Assembly: GCA_937876095.1 (NCBI GenBank)
Contig: CALFIE010000089.1
Span: 1 to 37,878, forward strand
Direction of reading: 5' to 3'
Length of the DNA: 37,878 bases
Origin: an uncultured Flavobacteriales bacterium
GTDB taxonomy: Bacteria > Bacteroidota > Bacteroidia > Flavobacteriales > Weeksellaceae
In this document: positions 1 through 7,621 of the stretch, piece after piece
Layout: every line of letters starts with the position of its first letter
Numbering within the stretch: position 1 is the stretch's first letter
Made by a program: the position numbers and the translations under genes
Notes under the pieces: model-generated
Databases searched by the model: none
What the model was told of the DNA's origin: nothing
What the model saw: only the letters and a program-made list of their open reading frames with translations

Positions 1-1368
1 CAGAGGTTGCAGAATATTCCCAGAAATTAAATCATCGTAATACGAATTGCGTTTTCGCAATTCTTGATCTAAACATTTTCTAAAAATTTCTATATTTTCA
101 GGAGCTTTATCAAATTCTATCAACCATTCGTGGTAAGGCAGTTCGCCATTTTCTGGTGTAACTTGTGGCGCAAGATGAAATTCGGTAATCTGTGCAGGAA
201 ATTGCTCTACCGTTGCTTTCATAGCTTCTTCTACTTCGTAGGCAATTACATGTTCACCAAAAGCAGAAGTGAAATGTTTGGTTCTGCCAGAAACCAAAAT
301 TTTGTAAGGATTTTTATCAGTAAATCTCACTACATCACCTATAGAATACGCCCAAAGTCCAGAATTGGTGGTCAAAATCATTGCGTAGTCTTTGTTGAGT
401 TCTACGTCTTTCAAAGTTAATCTTGGTGCATCTGTTTTGCCAAATAATTCGAGAGGTATAAATTCATAAAAAATTCCGTGATTGGTTAGTAGAAGCAGTC
501 CTTCTTTTTCGTAATCATCTTGAAACGCAAAAAAACCTTCACTTGCTGGGAAAGTTTGTACAATATCTATTTTTCTGCCAATCAACTCGATCATTTTTTC
601 TCGATAAGGTTCATAGTTGACTCCACCTGTGATGATGAGCTGTAGATTAGGGAAAATTTTGCCAATTTTTTGGTGTTTTTTATCGATGAGTTTTTCAAAA
701 TACATAATCAACCAAGGCGGAATTCCCGAAATCAGAGTCATATTTTGGTTTTCGGTTTCTTCTATAATTTTATCTACTTTGGTTTCCCAATCTTCAATAC
801 AGTTGGTTTCGTAACTTGGCAATCTGTTTTTTTGTAAATATTTTGGAATGTGGTGCGCTACAATTCCCGAAAGTCGCCCAATTTTAATTCCATTTTGGCT
901 TTCTAATTCGGGGCTTCCTTGCAGAAAAATCATTTTGCCATTTACAAAATCGGCATTGTTTTTTTGTTCTATGTAATGGAAAATAGCTGACTGTGCAGCT
1001 TTTACTTGGTAATCCATTCCTTCAGAAGTGAGCGGAATGTACTTGGTTCCTGATGTTGTTCCCGAGGTTTTTGCAAAATAGGCAGGTTTTTCTGGCCAAA
1101 GAATGTTTCTCTCTCCTCGTTTGATTTTCTCGATATAATATTTTAGATCTTCATAATCGGCAATAGGAACTTTTTTCTGAAAATCAGAAACAGATTGTAT
1201 CTCAGAAAAATCGTGCGCCAATCCAAACAAGGTTTTCTCTGCGGTTTTCACCATTTGCAAGAGCAATTCCTCTTGTAAAAGTGCACCGTTTTTTTTGAAA
1301 TTTTGGGTTTCTGCAACGTGCTTTTTAGCCCAAATTTTAGCAATATTTTTTTTGAAAAAACCAATCAT
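1..1368 (-). CDS. GH3 auxin-responsive promoter family protein, 3' end outside window
   Basis: The open frame runs from ATG at 1368 off the left edge (456 codons seen; family members are about 500 aa, so the C-terminus is missing). It reads as a GH3-type member of the adenylate-forming superfamily: an N-terminal helical stretch, then TSGTTSGTKY at residues 101-110, the nucleotide-binding loop of GH3 acyl-acid amido synthetases. Plant members conjugate acids to amino acids after adenylation; the substrate of the bacterial members is not known to me. The frame stays open upstream to another ATG at 1485, adding 39 codons with a hydrophobic stretch. I prefer 1368 because a consensus promoter (1407-1437) lies inside that extension, leaving a leader of about 30 nt. 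Divergent from the acetyltransferase gene at 1495. Confidence 0.88.
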   Translation of the reverse strand, partial: MIGFFKKNIAKIWAKKHVAETQNFKKNGALLQEELLLQMVKTAEKTLFGLAHDFSEIQSVSDFQKKVPIADYEDLKYYIEKIKRGERNILWPEKPAYFAKTSGTTSGTKYIPLTSEGMDYQVKAAQSAIFHYIEQKNNADFVNGKMIFLQGSPELESQNGIKIGRLSGIVAHHIPKYLQKNRLPSYETNCIEDWETKVDKIIEETENQNMTLISGIPPWLIMYFEKLIDKKHQKIGKIFPNLQLIITGGVNYEPYREKMIELIGRKIDIVQTFPASEGFFAFQDDYEKEGLLLLTNHGIFYEFIPLELFGKTDAPRLTLKDVELNKDYAMILTTNSGLWAYSIGDVVRFTDKNPYKILVSGRTKHFTSAFGEHVIAYEVEEAMKATVEQFPAQITEFHLAPQVTPENGELPYHEWLIEFDKAPENIEIFRKCLDQELRKRNSYYDDLISGNILQPL

Positions 1369-1406
1369 CGCACAAAAATAAACAAAAATCACCATCGTAG
1401 TTGCAC

Positions 1407-1437
1407 CAAAAGTAATTAATGAAAGAATTAGAACAAA
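1407..1437 (-). promoter_or_regulatory. Bacteroidetes-type promoter of the GH3 gene
   Basis: Read on the minus strand: TTTG at 1437-1434, exactly 19 bp, then TACTTTTG at 1414-1407, matching the TTTG-N19-TAnnTTTG consensus. Transcription would begin near 1400, about 30 nt before the ATG at 1368, which fixes the start choice for the GH3 gene. Confidence 0.75.
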
Positions 1438-1446
1438 ACCAAGTTT

Positions 1447-1480
1447 TTCGGTAGCGATTTCAAAAGATTTAGTATTTTTG
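1447..1480 (+). promoter_or_regulatory. probable promoter of the acetyltransferase gene
   Basis: TATTTTTG at 1473-1480 fits the -7 element TAnnTTTG. The -33 element is weak (TTCG at 1447-1450, 22 bp upstream). Transcription would start near 1487, leaving a very short leader before ATG 1495. It is back-to-back with the GH3 promoter, so the two genes share a divergent control region. Confidence 0.45.
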
Positions 1481-1494
1481 GACATCCATAAGTT

Positions 1495-2055
1495 ATGAAC
1501 TATTCTACCATACAAAAAGATTTCTATCGCGAAAGCGGAAAATGGCTGTCTGATTTCGAAATTTGGGCAAAATGCATTAATCCCAATTTGCATTTTATTT
1601 ACCTATTAAGAAAAACCCAATCGTATTCCAAAAAATCTATTTTGGGCGTTTTTTGGAGGATGGTTTTGCGACACCACCAGATAAAATATGGTTTCCAAAT
1701 TTATCCCGAAACCGAAATTGGGGCAGGTTTGTATTTGGGACATTGGGGAAATTTGGTGATCAATCCCAAAGCAAAAATTGGTAAAAACTGCAATATTGCA
1801 CAAGGTGTAACTATAGCACAAGCAAATCGTGGGAAAAACGAAGGAGTCCCAGAAATTGGCAATCAAGTGTGGATTGGTCCAAATGCAGTAATCGTAGGTA
1901 ACATAAAAATTGGTAATAATGTACTAATTGCACCCAATGCATATGTGAATTTCGATGTTCCTGATAATTCCGTAGTCATAGGAAATCCGGCAACTTTTAC
2001 CGAAAATTTGAATGCAACGCAAGGCTACATCAATAATAATATAAATGATGATTGA
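1495..2055 (+). CDS. serine O-acetyltransferase-like hexapeptide-repeat acetyltransferase
   Basis: A 186-aa protein whose second half (about residues 70-166) is a left-handed beta-helix of hexapeptide repeats, seen as IYPETEIGAGLYLGH, INPKAKIGKNCNIAQ and VWIGPNAVIVGNIKIG, closing with the IGNPA turn typical of serine acetyltransferases. His83 in the GLYLGHWGN segment lies where the family keeps its catalytic histidine. The N-terminal helical part is shorter than in CysE (about 270 aa). Such short forms acetylate serine for cysteine synthesis or act as sugar O-acetyltransferases in surface polysaccharide loci; the sequence alone does not decide. No cysK is next to it, and the next gene is a carbonic anhydrase 118 bp downstream. 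Confidence 0.82.
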   Translation: MNYSTIQKDFYRESGKWLSDFEIWAKCINPNLHFIYLLRKTQSYSKKSILGVFWRMVLRHHQIKYGFQIYPETEIGAGLYLGHWGNLVINPKAKIGKNCNIAQGVTIAQANRGKNEGVPEIGNQVWIGPNAVIVGNIKIGNNVLIAPNAYVNFDVPDNSVVIGNPATFTENLNATQGYINNNINDD

Positions 2056-2143
2056 TTTTCAAAAAATTAATTTTAATTTCTTTTAATAATTTAAGATTAA
2101 AAAACAATTATTTATTGGTTTTCAAACAGTTATCTGTTTTCAT

Positions 2144-2164
2144 TCATCACTCATAACTCATCAA
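2144..2164 (+). repeat. three heptanucleotide repeats just upstream of the first carbonic anhydrase
   Basis: TCATCAC, TCATAAC and TCATCAA follow each other at exact 7-bp period and end 9 bp before the ATG at 2174. A short inverted repeat, AAACAG-TTAT-CTGTTT (2124-2139), precedes them. No TAnnTTTG element was found in this 118-bp gap. The role is unknown; see findings for similar arrays elsewhere in the window. Confidence 0.6.
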
Positions 2165-2173
2165 TAATAAACT

Positions 2174-2851
2174 ATGGCAAAAAATTACGAAATCATATTT
2201 GAAAACAATAAAAAGTGGATAGAAAATAAACTTTCTAATGATGCAGATTTTTTCAAAAAATTGGCAGACTCCCAAAATCCAGAATACCTCTATATTGGTT
2301 GCAGTGATAGCAGAGTAACCACCGAAGAATTGATGGGGATGAAGCCAGGCGAAGTTTTTGTACATAGAAATATTGCCAATGTGGTAAATACGCTAGATAT
2401 GAGTTCTACTGCTGTAATTCAGTATGCAGTGCAACACTTGAAAGTGAAACACATCATAGTTTGTGGACATTACGGTTGTGGAGGTATAAAAGCTGCGCTT
2501 ACACCAGAGGATTATGGATTGATGAATCCTTGGTTACGAACAATACGAGATGTGTATAGACTGCACCAAAAGGAACTTGATGAGATTACAGATGAGCACA
2601 AAAAATATGATCGATTAGTCGAACTCAATGTTCAGGAACAGTGCATCAATGTAATAAAAATGGCTGCTGTACAAGAGCGTTACATTCTAGATCAATATCC
2701 GATAGTTCACGGTTGGGTTTTTGATTTAAAAACGGGGAGACTGATTGATCTAAATATCGATTTTGAAGAGATTTTGAAAGATATACAAAAAGTATATGAT
2801 TTAACCGATTCTGATTGGGTAATGAGCCGAAAGAAAAATAAAAATTTATAA
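2174..2851 (+). CDS. can: beta-class carbonic anhydrase (Can type)
   Basis: A 225-aa cytoplasmic zinc enzyme interconverting CO2 and bicarbonate. The beta-class signature is complete: Cys43, Asp45 and Arg47 in CSDSR, then His99 and Cys102 in CGHYGCGG, giving the zinc ligands Cys43/His99/Cys102 and the Asp-Arg dyad. Length and motif spacing match bacterial Can/YadF enzymes. It begins a plus-strand inorganic-carbon cluster (small secreted protein, SulP transporter, second beta-carbonic anhydrase), suggesting a role in bicarbonate supply for carboxylations or pH control. Gene symbol by family resemblance. Confidence 0.95.
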   Translation: MAKNYEIIFENNKKWIENKLSNDADFFKKLADSQNPEYLYIGCSDSRVTTEELMGMKPGEVFVHRNIANVVNTLDMSSTAVIQYAVQHLKVKHIIVCGHYGCGGIKAALTPEDYGLMNPWLRTIRDVYRLHQKELDEITDEHKKYDRLVELNVQEQCINVIKMAAVQERYILDQYPIVHGWVFDLKTGRLIDLNIDFEEILKDIQKVYDLTDSDWVMSRKKNKNL

Positions 2852-2907
2852 TATATAGATGCTATGTATTAAATTTTGTTAAAATTAAGAAAAAACCTAT
2901 ATATCAA

Positions 2908-2938
2908 TTTGACAATTGAATCCTATTATTTATTTTTG
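2908..2938 (+). promoter_or_regulatory. consensus Bacteroidetes promoter for the small secreted protein gene
   Basis: TTTG at 2908-2911, 19 bp, then TATTTTTG at 2931-2938: an exact match to TTTG-N19-TAnnTTTG. Transcription should begin near 2945. This places the upstream in-frame TTG (2876) outside the transcript and makes GTG 2960 the credible start. Confidence 0.78.
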
Positions 2939-2959
2939 CAAAAAATAGAAGAATTATTC

Positions 2960-3259
2960 GTGAAGAATTTTTGGAACATATTGGTTTTAATAATTTTTGT
3001 AAATTTTATGGCTTTACCAAGTATAGCCGCAATATGTGATTTCGAAATTCCACAAACCAATGTTGTGATTTCTGAAGAGGATACCCATTCTACAATCACT
3101 TTTGTGATGTATGAAAAGACTTTACCAAAAGTACTTAATATCTCAGATTTTCTACATCTTAAGAGAATATCTATTGTAAGTAATTTATTTGATATTTCGG
3201 ATCATTCTGCACACCTTTCTCCGTTTATAACCATTTTTTCTCCGCCTCCGGAAGTTTAA
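2960..3259 (+). CDS. small secreted or envelope protein with SPPPEV C-terminus, function unknown
   Basis: A 99-aa protein starting at GTG 2960. The frame is open further upstream to TTG 2876, but that codon precedes the consensus promoter, so it is not used. The N-terminus (Lys, then an uninterrupted hydrophobic stretch ending in LPSIAA) looks like a Sec signal peptide. The Cys after it does not make a proper lipobox because Ile is at -1. The mature part is about 75 residues and ends in LSPFITIFSPPPEV; the proline-rich end looks deliberate. I do not recognise a named family. It lies between a carbonic anhydrase and a SulP transporter, 115 bp upstream of the latter, so a link to anion or carbon transport is possible but unproven. 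Confidence 0.65.
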   Translation: MKNFWNILVLIIFVNFMALPSIAAICDFEIPQTNVVISEEDTHSTITFVMYEKTLPKVLNISDFLHLKRISIVSNLFDISDHSAHLSPFITIFSPPPEV

Positions 3260-3279
3260 TTTTTTATTAATCTTTTCAG

Positions 3280-3329
3280 ACGAAATATTTCATTTCGTTT
3301 CTATTCTTATGGTTTTTTTTATAAAAACC
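3280..3329 (+). terminator. two weak hairpins between the small secreted protein and sulP
   Basis: ACGAAAT (3280-3286) pairs with ATTTCGT (3292-3298) over a 5-nt loop. GGTTTTT (3311-3317) pairs with AAAAACC (3323-3329) over another 5-nt loop. Both stems have 7 bp and neither is followed by a clean T-run, so they could be weak terminators or 5' leader structures of the SulP gene. No clear TAnnTTTG promoter was found for SulP here. Confidence 0.35.
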
Positions 3330-3374
3330 AGTAATAGCGTATAAATTTTAACAAAAAATTAAACTTATTTCTTT

Positions 3375-4964
3375 ATGAAAAAAGCAAAAAATATAGTATC
3401 TGGTTTCAAACAAAATTTTCCTTCAGGTATCGTCGTTTTTTTAGTTGCATTACCTTTATGTCTTGGTATTGCATTAGCATCTGGAGCACCACCACTTTCT
3501 GGTATTATTGCAGGAATTATTGGTGGAATTGTAGTTGGGTTTTTGAGTAATTCACAAGTGTCAGTTTCTGGTCCTGCTGCAGGATTGGCAGCAATCGTAT
3601 TAGGTGGTATTACCGATTTGGGAAGTTTTGAACTTTTCCTAACAGCTGGTTTAATTGCAGGAATTATCCAACTAATTCTTGGTTTTGCAAAAGCAGGTAG
3701 CATTTCTAATTATTTCCCGAACAATGTAATTGAAGGTATGCTTGCTGGTATTGGTGTCATTATCATAATGAAGCAACTTCCACATGCTGTAGGTTACGAC
3801 AAAGATTTCGAAGGAAATCTCAATATTTTTGATGGATTTAATTTGCAACAGTATATTACAAGTCTTTCCAATGCAATTAGTATAGGTGCGATCTTGGTAA
3901 CAATAATATCTTTGGCAATATTAATTCTTTGGGATAAAGTACCAATGCTGAAGAACCTAAAGTTACTTCCGGGAGCTTTGGTTGCAGTTGCTGTCGGAAT
4001 TGTCTTTAACGAAATTTGTAAAGGCAGTATTTTTGAAATTCCCAAAGAAAATTTGGTAACCTTACCAGTTCCAAAAACAATAGATGATTTCAAAAATTTG
4101 ATTACTTTTCCTGATTTTTCGGGATTTTTGAACTATGAAGTTTGGCTTTTAGGTGCAACCATAGCAGTAGTGGCATCTATTGAAACACTTCTTTGTATAG
4201 AAGCGGCAGATAGAATGGATGTTCACAAAAGAATTACCGACACCAATCTAGAACTAAAAGCACAAGGAATTGGAAACATGATCTCGGTTGTAATTGGTGG
4301 ATTACCAATGACTTCTGTTGTAGTGAGAACTTCAGCCAATGCTAATGCGGGAGCTACAAGCAAATTATCTGCAATAATTCATGGAGGTCTATTATTAATT
4401 TGCGTTTTAACAATTCCGTTTTTATTAAATAAAATTCCATTGGCAACATTAGCAGCAGTATTATTATTGGTGGGTTACAAACTGGCAAGTCCTACAAAAT
4501 TGAAACATTTTCTAAAAAAAGGACGCTACCAATTTATTCCATTCATTGCGACCATAATCGCGGTTGTTGCTTTGGATTTGTTGAAGGGAGTTGGTATTGG
4601 TTTAGCAATTAGCATTGTTTTTTTACTTCTTGGTAATATGAAACGTGCATACTATTTCAGTAGAGAGGAATTGGCAGATGCTGATGAGATTACTATAGAA
4701 CTTGCAGAAGAAGTATCTTTCCTAAACAAAGCCGCCATAAAAAAAACGCTGAAAAATATTGAACCTAACTCCAAAGTAATCATCAATGCCAGAAAAACAT
4801 CTTATATTTCTGATGATATTTTAGAAATGATAGAAGATTTTGCCAATGTAAGAGCCAAAGAAGAAGACATTGAAGTGGTATTAGTAGGTTTCAAAACAAC
4901 CTATAGAGAATATGAGAATGATCAGCATTCTCACGTGAAAATTACACATAGAAGAGTAATTTAA
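3375..4964 (+). CDS. SulP family inorganic anion transporter with STAS domain
   Basis: A 529-aa inner-membrane protein. Residues about 12-430 hold many hydrophobic segments with the SulP patterns VALPLCLGIALASGAPP near the N-terminus and SVSGPAAGLAAIV soon after. A soluble C-terminal region (about 440-529, including SKVIINARKTSYISDDILEMIEDF) looks like the STAS domain. SulP proteins carry sulfate, bicarbonate or other anions. The carbonic anhydrases on both sides, one only 74 bp downstream, make bicarbonate the most likely substrate, as in other bacterial SulP-carbonic anhydrase pairs. That substrate is inference from context. Confidence 0.92.
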   Translation: MKKAKNIVSGFKQNFPSGIVVFLVALPLCLGIALASGAPPLSGIIAGIIGGIVVGFLSNSQVSVSGPAAGLAAIVLGGITDLGSFELFLTAGLIAGIIQLILGFAKAGSISNYFPNNVIEGMLAGIGVIIIMKQLPHAVGYDKDFEGNLNIFDGFNLQQYITSLSNAISIGAILVTIISLAILILWDKVPMLKNLKLLPGALVAVAVGIVFNEICKGSIFEIPKENLVTLPVPKTIDDFKNLITFPDFSGFLNYEVWLLGATIAVVASIETLLCIEAADRMDVHKRITDTNLELKAQGIGNMISVVIGGLPMTSVVVRTSANANAGATSKLSAIIHGGLLLICVLTIPFLLNKIPLATLAAVLLLVGYKLASPTKLKHFLKKGRYQFIPFIATIIAVVALDLLKGVGIGLAISIVFLLLGNMKRAYYFSREELADADEITIELAEEVSFLNKAAIKKTLKNIEPNSKVIINARKTSYISDDILEMIEDFANVRAKEEDIEVVLVGFKTTYREYENDQHSHVKITHRRVI

Positions 4965-4990
4965 TCATTCGGAATTTAAAAAAAATAATG

Positions 4991-5016
4991 AAATCTGATG
5001 TCTTAAATCTGACATC
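4991..5016 (+). repeat. direct and inverted repeats upstream of the second carbonic anhydrase
   Basis: AAATCTGA occurs at 4991-4998 and 5005-5012 (14-bp period). Overlapping this, GATGTC (4997-5002) and GACATC (5011-5016) form an inverted repeat. The block lies within an in-frame 17-codon upstream extension of the next gene, which argues that the extension is not translated and ATG 5039 is used. Confidence 0.5.
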
Positions 5017-5038
5017 TATTTATCTAAAATTTAATATT

Positions 5039-5674
5039 ATGAAAGCACATACAATAGAAACACAATCAACTATAACACCCGAAAAAGCACTTCAATTTTT
5101 GAAAGAAGGAAACCAAAGATTTGTAAACAATTTAAAGGTAAACAGAAATCTTTTGGAACAGGTAAATGATACCAGAGAAGGACAATGGCCTTTTGCAACG
5201 GTTTTGAGTTGTATTGATAGCAGAACTTCCGCAGAATTAGTATTCGACCAAGGTTTGGGAGATATTTTCAGTATTAGAATTGCAGGAAATTTTGCCAATC
5301 AAGACATTCTTGGCTCTATGGAATTTGCTTGCAATGTAGCAGGTTCTAAATTGGTGGTTGTTCTTGGTCATACCAAATGTGGTGCACTGAAAGGCGGACT
5401 AGACGCTGCAAAAATTGAAAATTTAGGAATGGATAATCTGAATCATTTGATTTATCATTTTGACCCAATTATTCATGAAATTATTCAACCAAATGAAGAA
5501 AGATCTTCTGCAAACGAAGAACTTTTAGAACGATTAAATCATCATAATGTGAAACAAACCATAGAAGATATTAGACACCAAAGTTCTACATTACGAAATC
5601 TTGAAAAAGATGGAAAAATAATAATTGTTGGTGCGAATTATGATGTCGAGACAGGTATTGTTACATGGTTATGA
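5039..5674 (+). CDS. beta-class carbonic anhydrase, SulP-linked
   Basis: A 211-aa protein from ATG 5039 (an upstream in-frame ATG at 4988 would add 17 codons made of repeat sequence, so it is rejected). Zinc site and dyad are intact: Cys58, Asp60 and Arg62 in CIDSR, and His111 and Cys114 in GHTKCGALKGG. It is clearly a different subtype from the first copy at 2174: a longer N-terminal segment, different active-site flanks and a different C-terminus, so it is not a recent duplicate. It follows SulP directly and probably hydrates or dehydrates the carbon species handled by that transporter. Two hairpins, the second a strong terminator, follow. Confidence 0.94.
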   Translation: MKAHTIETQSTITPEKALQFLKEGNQRFVNNLKVNRNLLEQVNDTREGQWPFATVLSCIDSRTSAELVFDQGLGDIFSIRIAGNFANQDILGSMEFACNVAGSKLVVVLGHTKCGALKGGLDAAKIENLGMDNLNHLIYHFDPIIHEIIQPNEERSSANEELLERLNHHNVKQTIEDIRHQSSTLRNLEKDGKIIIVGANYDVETGIVTWL

Positions 5675-5777
5675 ACATATTCTTAAACTCCAAAATAATT
5701 TCGACTTACCAAAAATGGTAGATTTGGTTTTAACATCGTTTCCGAAAATTATTACGCACTAAATTGATGATTTTTAC

Positions 5778-5799
5778 AACCTTTATAAGTTAAAAGGTT
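5778..5799 (+). terminator. weak hairpin downstream of the second carbonic anhydrase
   Basis: AACCTTT (5778-5784) pairs with AAAGGTT (5793-5799) across an 8-nt loop, followed by TTATT. A candidate first terminator for the plus-strand carbon cluster; the palindrome 40 bp further on is much stronger. Confidence 0.4.
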
Positions 5800-5835
5800 T
5801 TATTAATAATTGATAATTCAGTGATCTAATATGAA

Positions 5836-5867
5836 AAAAAATCTCTCAAAATTTTGAGAGATTTTTT
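5836..5867. terminator. bidirectional intrinsic terminator between the carbonic anhydrase and pckA
   Basis: A perfect 32-bp palindrome centred between 5851 and 5852, with AATCTCTC pairing with GAGAGATT. It is flanked by an A-run on the left and a T-run on the right, so it has a U-tract in both directions. It separates two converging transcription units: the plus-strand carbon cluster and minus-strand pckA. Confidence 0.85.
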
Positions 5868-5886
5868 GTTTGATTTTGGATTAGAA

Positions 5887-7491
5887 TTACAACTGTGGAC
5901 CAGCTGCAACTAATTTTTTACCTTCTTCGGTATCGGTGTATTGTTCAAAATTTTTGATGTATCTCGCTGCTAAATCTTTGGCTTTGTTTTCCCACTCAGA
6001 AGCTTCTTTGTAAGTAGCTCTTGGATCTAGAATTCCGTCTGAAACATTTGGTAATGCTGTAGGAATTTCTAAATTCATAACCGGAATGATCGTTTTAGGT
6101 GCGCTGTCTATAGAACCATCTATAATGGCATCTATTATTGCACGAGTGTCTTTCAGAGAAATTCTTTTGCCAGTTCCGTTCCAACCAGTGTTTACCAAAT
6201 ACGCTTTTGCACCATGTTCTTTCATTTTACCAATTAGTGTTTTGGAGTACATAGTTGGATGCAACGTAAGGAAAGCTTCACCAAAAGCAGGAGAGAAAGA
6301 AGGTTGTGGTTCTGTAATTCCGCGTTCGGTTCCTGCTAATTTTGAGGTGTAACCACACAAAAAGTGATATTGAGCTTGGTCATCATTTAAGATTGAAACC
6401 GGAGGTAAAACACCAAATGCATCTGCAGAAAGATATATGATTTTTTTTGCATGTCCTGCTTTTGATGGCAAAACAATTTTATTGATATGATAAATTGGAT
6501 AAGAAACACGAGTGTTTTCGGTAATAGAACCATCTTTGTAATTGGTTTCACCATATTCGTTTACCACTACGTTTTCTAGCAAAGCATCTCTTTTGATGGC
6601 TCTGTAAATATCGGGCTCTTTTTCTTCGGTTAAATCGATCACTTTTGCATAGCAACCACCTTCGTAATTGAAAACACCATTGTTGTCCCAACCATGTTCG
6701 TCATCGCCAATTAGATATCTTTTCGGATCGGCAGAAAGTGTGGTTTTACCAGTACCAGAAAGTCCGAAAAATAGTGCAACATCACCTTTTTCACCAACAT
6801 TTGCAGAACAGTGCATAGATGCCATTCCTTTCAGTGGAAGGTAATAATTCATCATTGCAAACATTCCTTTTTTCATTTCACCACCGTACCAAGTTCCTCC
6901 AATAATTTGGATTCTTTCTGTAAGATTGAACATGATAAAGTTTTCGGAATTTAGACCTTGTTCTTTCCAATTCGGATTGGTGGTTTTAGAACCATTCATC
7001 ACTATGAAATCTGGTTTTCCAAAATTTTCAAGTTCATAAATAGAAGGACGAATAAACATATTGGTCACAAAATGAGCTTGCCAAGCTACTTCCATTACAA
7101 ATCTTACTTTCAATCTGGTGTCAGGATTAGTTCCGCAAAATGCGTCTACGACGTACAATTTTTTAGAAGAAGATAATTGCTCTAAAACTAATTTTTTGCA
7201 AGAATCAAAAATTGGTGGAGTAGTTGGGAAGTTTACTTTTCCGTCCCAACAAATAGTGTCTTTAGAAATATCATCCATTACAATGTATCGATCTTTTGGA
7301 GATCTACCTGTGAACACACCTGTTTTTACTGCAACTGCGCCAGATTCGGTAAGCGCGCCTTTCTCATAACCTTGGTTTTTGTTGGACATTTCTGCCGTGA
7401 ACAATTCTTCAAAACTTGGATTGTACACTACTTCATGATATCCTGTAATACCCAATTCGTGCAATTCTTGGATGATTTTGATGTTTTTCAT
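5887..7491 (-). CDS. pckA: phosphoenolpyruvate carboxykinase (ATP)
   Basis: A 534-aa cytosolic enzyme converting oxaloacetate plus ATP to PEP, CO2 and ADP for gluconeogenesis (or the reverse, CO2-fixing, direction). Visible are the substrate-binding GRSPKDR (62-68), the kinase-1 loop GLSGTGKT (243-250), the kinase-2 motif LIGDDEHGW (260-268) and family residues around WYGGEMKKGM. The length matches bacterial ATP-type enzymes. It is transcribed towards the bidirectional terminator 20 bp beyond its stop. A TAATTTTG element lies 30 bp upstream of the ATG. Its neighbourhood of CO2/bicarbonate genes on the opposite strand is suggestive, but it is a separate transcription unit. Confidence 0.97.
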   Translation of the reverse strand: MKNIKIIQELHELGITGYHEVVYNPSFEELFTAEMSNKNQGYEKGALTESGAVAVKTGVFTGRSPKDRYIVMDDISKDTICWDGKVNFPTTPPIFDSCKKLVLEQLSSSKKLYVVDAFCGTNPDTRLKVRFVMEVAWQAHFVTNMFIRPSIYELENFGKPDFIVMNGSKTTNPNWKEQGLNSENFIMFNLTERIQIIGGTWYGGEMKKGMFAMMNYYLPLKGMASMHCSANVGEKGDVALFFGLSGTGKTTLSADPKRYLIGDDEHGWDNNGVFNYEGGCYAKVIDLTEEKEPDIYRAIKRDALLENVVVNEYGETNYKDGSITENTRVSYPIYHINKIVLPSKAGHAKKIIYLSADAFGVLPPVSILNDDQAQYHFLCGYTSKLAGTERGITEPQPSFSPAFGEAFLTLHPTMYSKTLIGKMKEHGAKAYLVNTGWNGTGKRISLKDTRAIIDAIIDGSIDSAPKTIIPVMNLEIPTALPNVSDGILDPRATYKEASEWENKAKDLAARYIKNFEQYTDTEEGKKLVAAGPQL

Positions 7492-7525
7492 ATGCTTATC
7501 TTAAATATTAGTTATTTTCCGAATT

Positions 7526-7533
7526 CAAAATTA
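7526..7533 (-). promoter_or_regulatory. possible -7 element of pckA
   Basis: TAATTTTG on the minus strand (7533-7526) fits TAnnTTTG and would start transcription about 25-30 nt before the pckA ATG at 7491. No convincing TTTG lies 19 bp further upstream, so the call rests on one element. Confidence 0.4.
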
Positions 7534-7621
7534 CCGAAATATAGGAATTTTTTCAGTTCTCTAAATAATGATATTCGTCATTTAAGACATTATATCCTGA
7601 AAAAATCTAATAATTTGATAA

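Noticed and set aside
130..814. Plus-strand ORFs opposite the GH3 gene (130-420 and 617-814)
   Set aside because: They are antisense to a clearly conserved coding frame and show no recognisable domain.
2876..3259. 127-aa version of the small secreted protein from TTG 2876
   Set aside because: That start precedes an exact-consensus promoter and places 28 residues ahead of an otherwise good signal peptide; GTG 2960 fits better.
4988..5674. 228-aa version of the second carbonic anhydrase
   Set aside because: The extra 17 codons are made of direct and inverted repeats, and ATG 5039 gives a normal family N-terminus.
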